Shown one piece after another: positions 26,732 through 36,300 of a stretch of 64,000 bases of DNA. The stretch comes from Calliopsis andreniformis (Eukaryota; Arthropoda; Insecta; Hymenoptera; Andrenidae): positions 1,302,001-1,366,000 of the forward strand of contig NW_027480440.1 of the NCBI RefSeq assembly GCF_051401765.1, read 5' to 3'. Under the pieces are notes generated by a model that was given only the letters and a program-made list of their open reading frames with translations, was not told the DNA's origin and did not search any database. Every line of letters starts with the position of its first letter. The first letter of the stretch is position 1. Made by a program: the position numbers and the translations under genes.

Positions 26732-26815
26732 GTTGAGAGGGCACCGATCAACTATTTATTCTGTAAATATAGATGTCTGAATATGTGTACGGTTATATGT
26801 TTGTAATTTATATCG

Positions 26816-28594
26816 TTAATCGTTCTGCTCAGCCTCGTCTGCATGATTGGGCAGGGGTACCAGTCGTTTTACGCTTCGATCCAGTGTACTGGTGGCGGTT
26901 TTAACTGTGACAGCTCTAACGATGCCATCAGCACCTGGATAGACCTTGATGACTCTGCCAAGGGGCCAGTGTAGAGATGGAACGTTGTCTTCCCTGAGCA
27001 GGACGATTGTGCCTTTCTTTATCGGATGAGTTCCTTTGGTCCATTTGCTGCGAGTGGTCAATTCATTCAGGTACTCTCGATGCCATCTAGTCCAGAAGTG
27101 CTGCTTCACCTTCTGGATGTGTTGCCAGCTGGATAAACGATTTGCTGGAACGTCTCTGAAATCATGCTCACGCAGACTTGTTAATGAATCACCGATTAAG
27201 AAATGACCGGGAGTGAGGACCAGAAGGTCATTCGGAACAGAGGACATTGGGGTAAGCGGTCGAGAATTTAAAATGGCTTCAATTTCAATTATCAAGGTAT
27301 TGAAATTTTCGAATGTGAAAAGTTCCGCGCCTGCTACACGTTTTAAATGATATTTAAACGACTTTACTGCTGCTTCCCAAAGTCCTCCAAAATGAGGTGT
27401 CAATGGAGGAATGAAATTCCAATTGATGCAATGATCAGCGAGGAACGTAGTTAATTTTCTTTGATGATCGTCTGATTGTAGCAATGAACGCAGTTCACGC
27501 AATTCATTATTTGCCCCAATGAAGTTTGAACCATTGTCCGAATACAGGTTTGCACAAAACCCTCTTCTCGCGATGAACCGTTTAAGAGCGGCAATAAATG
27601 CCTCGGTGGATAAATCGCTGACAAGCTCCAAATGTACGGCCTTTACAGCAAGACAAACGAAAACTGCCACATATACCTTGACCCGACTGCGGTTTCGGTG
27701 TTTTCGCTCCTTAATGTAGAATGGCCCGCAGTAGTCGACTCCCACGTGTGTGAATGGCCGAGATTCTGTGACTCTAGCTACCGGTAGGTCACCCATAATA
27801 TAATCCACGGGTGGCGGTTGAGCCCGGCAGCAGCGGATGCAATTCTTGATAACCTTCCACACCTGATTTCTGCCATCAATAGGCCAATACCGTCGTCTGA
27901 TAGCATACAGGGTTGCCTGAGTACCTGCATGTAATTGCGCACGGTGCTCATTTTCGATAATGAGTGCGGTGGCTCGCGTTTTTGGAAGAATGATTGGATG
28001 CCGTTGATTGAATGGCATTAATGAATTTTTTAACCGGCCTTCGACTCGCAGAAGCCCATCGCGATCTATAAATGGATTTAGACGTTGTATTCTGCCTTTT
28101 AAGGTATGGCCATTTCCTGTTGATAGATTCTTCACTTCTTCGGGAAAGTGAACTCGCTGTATTAGCTTGATCATAACATCATGAGCATATTTCAACTCCG
28201 ATGCTGTGAGCTCTTCTGTTGCCGTATTCTTTCGTTTCCATCGAAAGCAGCGTGCGACGATTCTAATTAATTTCCCCCATGAGGAGAATCGTTCAATAAT
28301 TCCAATATCGGGAATGGTTGTTGTTAAACATATGATGGTTTTCTGTTCGGGAAGACTGGCTAAACACGGCATATTTCCGGATGGCCAATGTGTTTCATCG
28401 TTATTTAACCATTTTGGTCCATGGTGCCATATCGATGGTCGCAAGAACTCTTCAGGTGATTGACCTCTGGAGATAAGGTCTGCTGGGTTGTCTGCAGTTG
28501 GAACGTGTCGCCAATTAGTGATGTTTGTTTTATTTTGTATCTCGGATACTCTGTTAGCTACAAAGGTTTTCAACAGATGTGGGGATGTCTGTAA
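26816..28594 (-). CDS. pol: pol, second part: integrase and C-terminal domain (copy 1)
   Basis: Same frame as the RT part, separated only by TAG. A start at TTG (28,573) is formal; there is no sign of separate initiation. Numbering from that TTG (585 aa): ANRVSEIQ and NPADLISRG (6-37) connect RNase H to integrase. The zinc-binding H2C2 uses His210, His215, Cys245 and Cys248. The catalytic triad is Asp280 (HVGVDYCGPF), Asp346 (YSDNGSNF) and Glu400 (FGGLWEAAVK). The DUF5641-like tail is FWTRWHREYL near 493, then IVLLREDN and WPLGRV near 536. The protein would insert element cDNA into host DNA with 5-bp target duplications. All catalytic residues are intact, but it cannot be made as one pol product without passing the TAG. 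It ends 85 bp before the polypurine tract, leaving no room for env. Confidence 0.93.
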   Translation of the reverse strand, partial: LQTSPHLLKTFVANRVSEIQNKTNITNWRHVPTADNPADLISRGQSPEEFLRPSIWHHGPKWLNNDETHWPSGNMPCLASLPEQKTIICLTTTIPDIGIIERFSSWGKLIRIVARCFRWKRKNTATEELTASELKYAHDVMIKLIQRVHFPEEVKNLSTGNGHTLKGRIQRLNPFIDRDGLLRVEGRLKNSLMPFNQRHPIILPKTRATALIIENEHRAQLHAGTQATLYAIRRRYWPIDGRNQVWKVIKNCIRCCRAQPPPVDYIMGDLPVARVTESRPFTHVGVDYCGPFYIKERKHRNRSRVKVYVAVFVCLAVKAVHLELVSDLSTEAFIAALKRFIARRGFCANLYSDNGSNFIGANNELRELRSLLQSDDHQRKLTTFLADHCINWNFIPPLTPHFGGLWEAAVKSFKYHLKRVAGAELFTFENFNTLIIEIEAILNSRPLTPMSSVPNDLLVLTPGHFLIGDSLTSLREHDFRDVPANRLSSWQHIQKVKQHFWTRWHREYLNELTTRSKWTKGTHPIKKGTIVLLREDNVPSLHWPLGRVIKVYPGADGIVRAVTVKTATSTLDRSVKRLVPLPNHADEAEQND

Positions 28595-28597
28595 CTA
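28595..28597 (-). other. In-frame TAG within RNase H, copy 1
   Basis: The frame reads ...DSAIVLH, TAG, then LQTSPHLLKTFVANRVSEIQ in the same register. BEL/Pao proteins usually have Trp (TGG) at this place, so one G-to-A change explains it. The same stop is in copy 2 (55,314-55,316), so it predates the duplication. Confidence 0.88.
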
Positions 28598-30721
28598 ATG
28601 TAGCACTATTGCGGAGTCAGTCCAATACACGGTACGGTTTACGTTGAACGGTAAAGCTTTCTGTGCTGTAGCGACCAATGAAGAAAGTATTAATGCTCCG
28701 CATAATTCCAGTCGCGGAATTGACTGAGTCTTCAGTGGAGTTACTTTTGATTTTGCGAATAGGAGTTCCACCTGGTAGCGATCGTTTGCATCTCTTGATC
28801 GGATGTAGATACAAGCTCCGTATGCTCGTTCGCTGGCATCGCAGAAACTGTGTAGCTCGATATGTACAGAATCGTTGATGATTGTCTTTCTGTTGAATGT
28901 GACATTGTTTAGGAGCGGCAACTGAGTACAATATTGCAACCATTCAGTATGTATGGTCATTGGCAACGACTCATCCCAGTCGATCTTCATAGCCCAGATC
29001 TTCTGTAGCAGAATCTTAGCTAGTATAATAACAGGTCCGAGGAGACCTAATGGATCGTAAATTCTAGCAATGACTGAACTAATGGATCGCTTGGTGATGG
29101 ACCTTGTTGATTGGATATCCTTCACGGAATATCGGATTTCGTCATCGGTGGATTCCCAAAAAACTCCCAAAGTCTTTATAGTAGACGACTCCCCCAGGTG
29201 AAGCGTCTTGTTAATGTGTTCTTCGGGTAATCCATGTAAGAGTGGTTTATGATTTGATGCCCACTGTCGTATGTGTAATCCCGCTGACTTCAATAGTTGG
29301 ATCATCTGGTCGCGCAAGGCTAACGCTTCTCCAGTGGTTGATGCTCCTGTAATTAGATCGTCAACGTAAAAGTCTCGTTTCAGAATCTGAGCCGCGTTGG
29401 GAAATCGATGTCCTTCATCCTGGGCCAATTGTGAGAGACAGCGAATAGCCAAATATGGTGCTGCGGATAATCCAAAGGTGACTGTATTTAATTCATAAGT
29501 TTTTAAATTTCCATTAGAATCGCGCCAAATGATCCTTTGGTATTTCCGATCTTCCGGACGAACAATAAATTGACGGTACATTTTCTCAATGTCGCCGATC
29601 AATGCATAACGATGACCTCGAAATCTAAGCAGAATATGTAGTAAATCTTGTTGAATTTTGGGTCCGACGTGTAGAGTGTCGTTGAGTGAGATGCCTGTTG
29701 TTGTTGCTGCGGAACCATCAAATACAACCCGCAATTTCGTGGTGTCACTAGCAACCTTCGTGACTCCATGATGAGGTAAATAGTACCCGTCACCTATCTC
29801 ATCGATATCTTGCAGCTTCGACATGTGTCCTAAGTCCAAATATTCATTTAACACCGATTGATACTCCCGGCACTGATTTTGATCGTTCTGAAGCTTCCGT
29901 TCCAATGACGTGAAACGTTTTAAGGCCCTTGATTTTGATTCTCCAAGTTGAGACAATTTGTCGTTGAATGGAAGTGCCACTACGTATCTGCCGTCGGCAT
30001 TCCTTCGTACGTTCCGTTGGAAATGCTCCTCACATCTCCGTTCGGCTTCTGAAAGACGTTGAATCTGGGGTCCGTCTTCTAACTCCCAAAATCGCGCCAA
30101 ATCGTCCTGTATAGTAGTGACCGTATGACAAGCAATGTCTCGCGTGGGTTTGGAAACTGGGGCACTCCCCCCGATAATCCACCCCAATCTAGTTTTTTGC
30201 AAAAACAAGTCTGGACCGCAGGGAGGTGATAGATTTAATTGTCCGACGCTTAATAAGGACAGTGCCACTCCTGATCCTAATAATAAGTCAATCGGTGCTG
30301 GTATGTGGAATGTTGGATCTGCCAATTGTAAGTTTTTCGGAATTTTTATCTGCGTGCGGTCAATGGGTTGGTCCGGAATCAAGGAGGATATGGCTGGTAT
30401 TGTCAGAAACGTCAATGTCCGGTTATAATTGCTGGTTTTTGATTGTATTATTGTTGTTATTGTGTGTTTGGACATAGTCGTCATGGTGTTCAGGACTCCT
30501 ATCGGGATTGAACAACTTCTTAAAGAAATGCCAAGTCGTTTGGCAAGAGCTTCAGTCATGAAATTCGTTGAGGCACAGGTATCAATGAGTGTCCTACAAG
30601 GAACAGGTTGGCGATATTTGTTTAGAACGTAAATTTGAGCGGTCACTAGGATATCTTGCGTACGTGAATCGACAATAAATGCCTTATGAATTCCTCGTCG
30701 TGCTGACGATTCCAGTGCTAG
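28595..30721 (-). CDS. pol: pol, first part: aspartic protease, reverse transcriptase, RNase H (copy 1)
   Basis: Open frame in register with gag, starting right after the gag UGA. The first ATG/GTG-type start is a GTG at 30,646, so I number residues from there (683 aa). Protease: LIDTCAST at residues 20-27, with Cys where most retroelement proteases have Gly. RT: LPHHGV at 290, VVFDGSA at 307, catalytic Asp352 in GDIEKMYRQF, FGLSAAPY at 391, YVDD at 427-430. YDPLGLLGP near 530 marks BEL/Pao. RNase H: Asp603 (FCDAS), Glu647 (PRLELCG) and Asp677 (YWTDS) are present. The frame stops at TAG (28,595-28,597) just after VLH, before the end of RNase H. Copies DNA from element RNA in cytoplasmic particles if expressed. 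It would be made only as a gag-pol fusion by UGA readthrough. Confidence 0.93.
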   Translation of the reverse strand, partial: LALESSARRGIHKAFIVDSRTQDILVTAQIYVLNKYRQPVPCRTLIDTCASTNFMTEALAKRLGISLRSCSIPIGVLNTMTTMSKHTITTIIQSKTSNYNRTLTFLTIPAISSLIPDQPIDRTQIKIPKNLQLADPTFHIPAPIDLLLGSGVALSLLSVGQLNLSPPCGPDLFLQKTRLGWIIGGSAPVSKPTRDIACHTVTTIQDDLARFWELEDGPQIQRLSEAERRCEEHFQRNVRRNADGRYVVALPFNDKLSQLGESKSRALKRFTSLERKLQNDQNQCREYQSVLNEYLDLGHMSKLQDIDEIGDGYYLPHHGVTKVASDTTKLRVVFDGSAATTTGISLNDTLHVGPKIQQDLLHILLRFRGHRYALIGDIEKMYRQFIVRPEDRKYQRIIWRDSNGNLKTYELNTVTFGLSAAPYLAIRCLSQLAQDEGHRFPNAAQILKRDFYVDDLITGASTTGEALALRDQMIQLLKSAGLHIRQWASNHKPLLHGLPEEHINKTLHLGESSTIKTLGVFWESTDDEIRYSVKDIQSTRSITKRSISSVIARIYDPLGLLGPVIILAKILLQKIWAMKIDWDESLPMTIHTEWLQYCTQLPLLNNVTFNRKTIINDSVHIELHSFCDASERAYGACIYIRSRDANDRYQVELLFAKSKVTPLKTQSIPRLELCGALILSSLVATAQKALPFNVNRTVYWTDSAIVLH

Positions 30722-30724
30722 TCA
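30722..30724 (-). other. In-frame UGA-CUAG stop between gag and pol, copy 1
   Basis: Gag ends ...RQAD, then UGA CUA GCA, and the same frame stays open into protease and RT. UGA followed by CUA(G) is a known leaky stop context. A 5-bp stem with a 5-base loop (TCGTC-AGCAC-GACGA) lies 12 nt downstream at 30,695-30,709. Either this is a readthrough signal setting the gag:pol ratio, or a simple nonsense mutation in an originally fused frame. Confidence 0.6.
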
Positions 30725-31210
30725 ATCTGCTTGTCGTGGTGTTTCACTAGGATGAAAAGAATCTGTGGATCTTCGAGGTGTTGGTTCTTCATTTGTATTT
30801 GCTTGATGGAGTAGGGTATGGTGCTTCTTATGGCAGATGCGGCAGATACTGCTTGTACAATTGATTAAACTGTGACCATCCCTTAAACAATTCTGACATA
30901 GTGATGCTCTTTTTAACGCTGTGATCCTCTCTTGGACCGATAACCCATGAAATCGTTCGCAGGCCCAAATATAATGATCGCCCTTACAAATATGACATTG
31001 TTTATTTGATTTTGCTATATGTGGCCTCTCTTTTGCTCTACGATTATCATACGGGTGATGTGATCGTGCTGATAAAAACGCGTGGCCTCGCGATGGTCGG
31101 TGTTTGTGAATTCGAGACTTTCCTGAAGATCCAGCTTCTACTCGTTCGAATGAGGGAGGTGTTCTTGTGCTCGATGTGAGAGCACAATTTGCTCGCTTTT
31201 CTAAAAATTC

Positions 31211-31213
31211 TCA
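31211..31213 (-). other. Copy-1-specific stop codon in gag (TGA)
   Basis: This codon is a sense (Leu) codon at the matching place in copy 2 (57,930-57,932). It is the only coding difference between the two elements that I found. Confidence 0.92.
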
Positions 31214-32101
31214 TAACTCCGTATAAACTGGTACCTTCTTCTTATCCTTCAGAGTTAATTCCCAATGCCACACGGTGTTTGCATTTATTTTTGATATAAT
31301 AATCGACAGCAGAAGGCTGTTCCACGAGGCTATATTTTCACCCAAGTTTATCAACGCGCGAAGGTGTTGATTCACCGTGTCTACTAAGTCGCCTAATGCT
31401 TCCGGTGTATCCTTGGTGAGTTTTGGAATATCTCGTAATGCGTCGCAGTGTCCTAAAATAATACGGCGCGGACAATCGAATTTTTCAGGTAACAATTCGA
31501 TAGCGTCACTGTAATTCGCATCGGTAGTACTCAAAGCCTGAATGCAAGCCGCGGCCTTGCCGGTTAAGGTTGATCGCAAGTATTGTAATTTTTGTACAGG
31601 TGTTAAATCTTCGTTACGGTCAATCATTGACGAGAAGAGATCGTAGAATGATGACAATCCTTCAATTGTTCCGTCGAACGTCGGCAAACGCATTTCCGGT
31701 AATTTAATGGCCATTGGTGCCGGTGTAGTCGATGCCGGTGAAGGATTGGTACCAGATGTTGTGGCACTCGTTGACTGCTCATTATGTAACAACCGATTTG
31801 CCCTAGCTACTGCGGCGTAATAGTTATTTTGGATTTCATATCGACGTGCCTCTTCAGATTCGTCTAGTTCTTCGATGCTGAATTGAATATCGTCGAATTT
31901 CTTCCATGTCTCATTCAGGCCGTTCAAATGCATTTGCAATAAAAAGGTATCGCGTGAATCTGAATCCTCATAGTAATCGAGGAAGGTCGATAATGATGAA
32001 GTCTGCCCGAGGATGTGACCACGTTTTCGTCGCAAGGTACCGATATTCGGCCCTCGTGTAGCGGTTTGCGCTTGACTTGAACTTGCGGAAGTGTTCGGCA
32101 T

Positions 32102-32421
32102 TGTGATTTGAATGAGACGAGAAAAGGAGGATAATATAAAGTAACGATCCTACCTTGTCGTTGTCAAGTTGATGATAATGTTGTAGTTTGAACGGTATCT
32201 AAGTCCTCTGTTCTCCTTGTAACCGTTGGATCGAGACCACCCTTGTAGTAGAATGTCCGACGAAATAAGTTGTAAATGACTCCTACTGGTACTGGATGAG
32301 CTGTGATCCGTGTACTATCACCCACTAAGATTCAGTGTTTATTGTCCACACTGTAATATTCAGTCTAGTTTATGGCACTAATTTGCACCTAACTTCGTTT
32401 CTAATGCACTGCACTGCACTG
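32102..32421 (-). other. Untranslated leader of BEL/Pao copy 1
   Basis: About 320 bp between the primer-binding site and the gag ATG. It has a short CACTG repeat (three units) next to the primer site. No open frame of interest is seen. It would hold packaging or dimerisation signals, but none is recognisable. Confidence 0.7.
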
Positions 32422-32423
32422 AA

Positions 32424-32441
32424 ATCCGGCTCGAAGGACCA
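32424..32441 (-). other. Primer-binding site, tRNA-Tyr type, copy 1
   Basis: On the minus strand, one base after the 5' LTR, the sequence reads TGGTCCTTCGAGCCGGAT. This is the complement of a tRNA 3' end with acceptor strand TCGAAGG, discriminator A and CCA. The implied tRNA 5' end CCTTCGA is that of animal tRNA-Tyr. The match continues a few bases into the T-loop (ATTT). Reverse transcription would start here from tRNA-Tyr. It is not a tRNA gene. Confidence 0.85.
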
Positions 32442-32442
32442 A

Positions 32443-33364
32443 TGTTTTTTAGCACAAATTTCACGGTAAACTTCACGTTATTTTAAATTGTAACGCGAGT
32501 TACCACCACCGTGAAGTTGCGTAAATTCCTTCTTCCCGGTTAGGGTTAGAAGGATGTTAAATTGTTCCAACACGATTATTAGTTGCAAATGTATATAATT
32601 TCAATTCACTGGTTGTACAATTGGATTTGTAGTTTTGTTTGGAAGGCTCCAAAGGCTTATTACACAGAATTTACTGAAACTGAAGCTGAGGACGTCTCGC
32701 GACTTCAACGATGTCGATTCAGAAAAAATGACCGAATAATAATTGAACGAATACTCTGAAGTATCCTTTTTGAATAACTTCGCCTTTCTCCTTCCATATC
32801 AAATCGTCAGCAAGAGCCGCAGAGCATATTCCAGCGAGGTAGGCCTTGACCTAAGTGACCAATTAGTAAACGTTTGGGGTTTATCTAATGGAAATATACT
32901 GAATTGTTCAGCAAATCAGCTCGCTGGACATTTCCCATGTAGGCTAGCCGAAAACCCAGCAGCTGTGGTGCACGCATGAGTCGTCAACGTTGACGACTTC
33001 AATTCTCATGTTTGAGCGTGCTTTTTGAGTATTTGATCAGAGCGAGCCGGAAATACCCCAGGCACGAGCCATGTTTGGCTCAGAAAACCCTACGATGGGT
33101 CATATCTTTGAGATATGTGGTCATGGTGACCGGTGGTACCTAGGGTATGGTTACGTTAGATGGCTTGGAACCCCTGATGGGGTTCGACTCTGATCTTTTT
33201 GATTCGTGCACCACATGAGGTTAGCTTACGACATGGAGGAGAAAGTCATGTTAATATTCAGAGCCAATGTCGCCGAGAAGGTTTGAATGTTTATTCAAAT
33301 CGGCTATAGATATGATTACTGTTTCTTAGTAATTTCGCGTCAGGTTGGTCGATATCGCGAAACA
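32443..33364 (-). repeat. 5' LTR of BEL/Pao copy 1
   Basis: 922 bp with TG...CA ends (+ strand TGTTTTTTAGC to GCGAAACA). It precedes the primer-binding site in the element's orientation, so it would hold the promoter. It differs from the 3' LTR at one base seen by eye: C at 32,663 where the 3' LTR has T at 26,020. The TATATA-like stretch in the GTATATAATTTC region might be a promoter element, but I cannot place the transcription start. A 20-bp palindrome lies at 32,979-32,998. Confidence 0.96.
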
Positions 33365-33369
33365 CATTC
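33365..33369 (+). other. Target-site duplication, right, copy 1 (CATTC)
   Basis: Second half of the CATTC pair. The satellite resumes straight after it with the same TTCAATCC continuation seen at the empty sites. Confidence 0.95.
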
Positions 33370-36300
33370 TTCAATCCTCAATCCTCAATCCTCAATCCCC
33401 TAACGTCAACCCTCAATCCTCTATCCTCTGTCCTCAGTCTTCAATCCTCAATACTCAATCTCCAATCCCCAGTCCTCAATCCTCAACCATCAATCCTCAA
33501 TCCTGAATCTTCAATCCTCAATCCCCAATACTCAAACTTCAATCCTCAATACTCAATCTTCAATCCTCAATCCTCAATTCTCAATTCTCAATCCTCAATC
33601 CTCAATCCTCAATCGTCAATCCTCAATCCCCAATACTCAATCTTCCGTCCTCAATCCTCAATCCTCAATCCTCAATCGTCAATCCTCAATCCCCAATCCT
33701 CTATCCTCAATCCTCAATCCTCAATCCTTAATCCTCAATCCTCAATCCTCAATCTTCAATCCCCAATACTCAATCTTCAATCCTCAATCCTCTATCCCCA
33801 GTCCTAAATCTTCAATCGTCAATACTCAATAATCAGTCCTCAATCCTCAGTCCTCAATCCTCAATCCTCAATCCTCAATTCTCAATACTCAATAGAATAT
33901 CCTGAATTCTCAGTTTTCAATACTCAATCCTCAATCTTCAATCTTCAAGTCTCCATCCACAAACATCAATTATCATCACTCAACCATCAACACTCAGTCC
34001 TGCATCTTCAATCCTCAATCCTCAATCCTCAATCTTCAATCCTCAATACTCAATCTTCAATCCTCAATCCTCAATCTTCAATCCTCAATACTTAATCTTC
34101 AATCCTCAATATTCAGCAAGCAACCCTCAACCATCAATCCTCAATACTCAACCATCAATCGTCAATTCTCAGTACTCAATAGAATATCCTGAATTCTCAG
34201 TTTTCAATACTCAATACTCAATCTGCAATCTTCAAATCTCTATGCACAAACGTCAATTCTCATCACTGAACCCTCAACACTCAGGCCCCAATCCTCAATC
34301 TTCAATCCTCAATCCTCAATACTCAATCCTCAGTCCTCAGTCCTCAATCTTCAATACTCAATCCTCAATCCCCAATCCTCAATCCTCAATCCTCAATCGT
34401 CAATCAACAATCCCCAATCCTCAATCTTCAGTCCTCAATCCTCAATCCTCAATCCCCAATCTTCAGTCCTCAATCCCCAATCCTCAATCCTCAATCCTCA
34501 ATCCTCAATCCTCAAACCTCAATATTCTACACACAACCATCAACCATCAATCCTCAATACTCAACTATCAATCCTCAGTTTTCAATACTCAATAGAATAT
34601 CCTGAATTCTCAGGATTCTATACTCATTCCACAATACTCAATCATCAAATCTCAATCCTCAATCATCAATCCTCAACACTCAATCCTCAAACATCTGTCC
34701 TCATTCTTCAATCCTCAATCCTCAATCCTCAATCCCCTAACGTCAACCCTCAATCCTCTATCCTCTGTCCTCAGTCTTCAATCCTCAATACTCAATCTCC
34801 AATCCCCAGTCCTCAATCCTCAATCATCAATCCTCAATCCTGAATCTTCAATCCTCAATCCCCAATACTCAAACTTCAATCCTCAATACTCAATCCTCAA
34901 TCCTCAATTCTCAATCCTCAACCCTCAGTCCCCGTCCTCAATCCTCATACCTCAATCCTCAATCCTCAATCCTCAATCCTCAATGATCAATACTCAATCT
35001 TCAATCCTCAATCCTCAATCCCTGATCGTCAATCCTCAGTCCTCAATCTTCAATCCTCAATCTCCTATCCTCAATCCTCAAGCGTCAATCCTCAATCCTC
35101 AATCCTCAACCCTCAATCCCCAGTCCTCAAACCTCAGTCCTGAAACCTCAATCCTGAATTCTCAATTTTCAGCCCTCAGTCCTCTGCAATCAATTGTCAA
35201 CCATCAATCCTCAATAGAATATCCTTAATTCACAGTTCTCAATACTCAATCCTCAATCTTCAATCCTCAATACTCAATCTTCAATCCTCAGTTGTCAATT
35301 ATCAATACTCAATCCTCAGTTTTCAATCCTCAATCTCCAATACTCAATCCTCAATCCTCAATCCTCAATCCTCAATCCTCAATCCTCATTCCTCAAACCG
35401 CAATCCTCAAACCTCAGTCCTCATCCTCCATCCTCAATCCTCAATCCTCAATCCTCAATCTTCAATCCTCAATCCTCAATCCTCAAACCTCAATCCTCAG
35501 ACATGAATACTCCATCTTCAATACGCAATCCACAATCCTCAATCCTCAATCCTCAATCCTCAATCCCCAATCTTCAATCCTCAATAATCAATCTCCAAAC
35601 CTAGATCCTCAATCCTCAATCTTCAATCCTCAGTAATCAATCTCCTATCCTAGATCCTCAATCCCCAATACTCAATCCTTAATCCTCAACCTTCAATCCT
35701 CAATCCCCAGTCCACAATCTTCAATCCTCAATGCTCAATACTCAATCCTCAATCCTCAGTCCCCAATCCTCAATCCTCTGTCCTCAATCCTCAACCCTCA
35801 ATTCTCAATCCTCGATCCTCAATCCTCATCCTCAATCCTCAGGCATGAATACTCAATCTTCAATACTCAATCCTCAATCCTCAGCCCTCAGTCCTCATCC
35901 TCAATTCTCAATCCTCAATCCTCAATCCTCAATCTTCAATCCTCAATCCTCAATCCTCAATTCTCAATCCTCAGCCCTCAGACCTCAGACCTCAAACCTC
36001 AATCCTCAACCCTCAGCCCTCATCGTCAATCCTCAAACCTCAATCCCCAATCCTCAATCGTCAATCCTCAATCCTCAATCATCAATCCTCAATACACAAT
36101 CTTCAATCCTCAATCCTCAATCCTCAGTCCTCATCCTCAATTCTCCATCTCAATCCTCAATCCTTAACCCTCAATCTTCAATCCTCAATAATCAATATCC
36201 AATCCTAGATCCCCAATCCCCAATCCTCAATCCTTACTCCTCAATCTTCAATCCTCAATCCCCAGTCCCCAATCTTCAACCCTCAATGCTCAATCCTCAA

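Larger units (their letters stand above)
30722..32101 (-). pseudogene. gag: gag, BEL/Pao copy 1 (interrupted by a stop)
   Basis: Structural capsid/nucleocapsid polyprotein of the retrotransposon. The frame starts with ATG at 32,101 and in copy 2 runs 459 codons. In this copy a single base (C at 31,212, A in copy 2) makes a TGA at codon 297, so the protein ends after residue 296. The remaining part has the DUF1759-like core (KLPEMRLPTFDG, residues 133-144) and the following helical capsid region. It loses the basic stretch and all three zinc knuckles, which lie in frame at 30,725-31,210. Copy 2 lacks this stop, so it probably arose after the 23-kb duplication. Nucleic-acid packaging would be lost. 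Confidence 0.92.
25800..33364 (-). mobile_element. BEL/Pao LTR retrotransposon, copy 1
   Basis: Complete 7,565-bp element on the minus strand: 5' LTR (32,443-33,364), tRNA-Tyr primer site, about 320-bp leader, gag, protease, reverse transcriptase, RNase H, integrase, polypurine tract, 3' LTR (25,800-26,721). It is flanked by CATTC on both sides. The family call rests on gag with a PTFDG-type core and three zinc knuckles, RT with YVDD, the YDPLGLLGP block typical of BEL/Pao, an H2C2-DDE integrase and a BEL-type C-terminal domain. There is no envelope gene. Coding capacity is broken by three in-frame stops: at the gag/pol border, inside RNase H, and inside gag (the last in this copy only). I do not assign a BEL/Pao subclade. 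Confidence 0.97.
12845..35885 (+). repeat. 23,041-bp tandem segmental duplication, copy 1 (satellite plus BEL/Pao element)
   Basis: Landmarks inside this interval recur 23,041 bp to the right up to about 18-19 kb. Examples are 13,504 and 36,545, 14,688 and 37,729, 16,098 and 39,139, and 18,236 and 41,277. Further right the offset becomes 26,949 bp and then 26,719 bp, because of an extra duplication and a net loss in copy 2. The left edge is set where 12,845 onward begins to match 35,886 onward; upstream bases differ. The match between copies runs on to 35,912/62,631, leaving a 27-bp overlap at the seam that cannot be assigned to one side. That is what unequal exchange or template switching between similar satellite units would leave. 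Confidence 0.9.

Noticed and set aside
26732..26815. Envelope gene or extra frame after pol
   Set aside because: Only 84 bp separate the pol stop from the polypurine tract, and no coding sequence fits.
27519..30632. Small + strand frames across the element (27,519; 28,206; 28,678; 30,135; 30,226; 30,429) and small minus frames at 28,617 and 29,599
   Set aside because: They lie opposite to or overlap pol in other frames and have no recognisable domain.
32422..32441. Fragment of a tRNA-Tyr gene
   Set aside because: Only the 3' end of the tRNA is matched, and its place one base from the 5' LTR identifies it as a primer-binding site.
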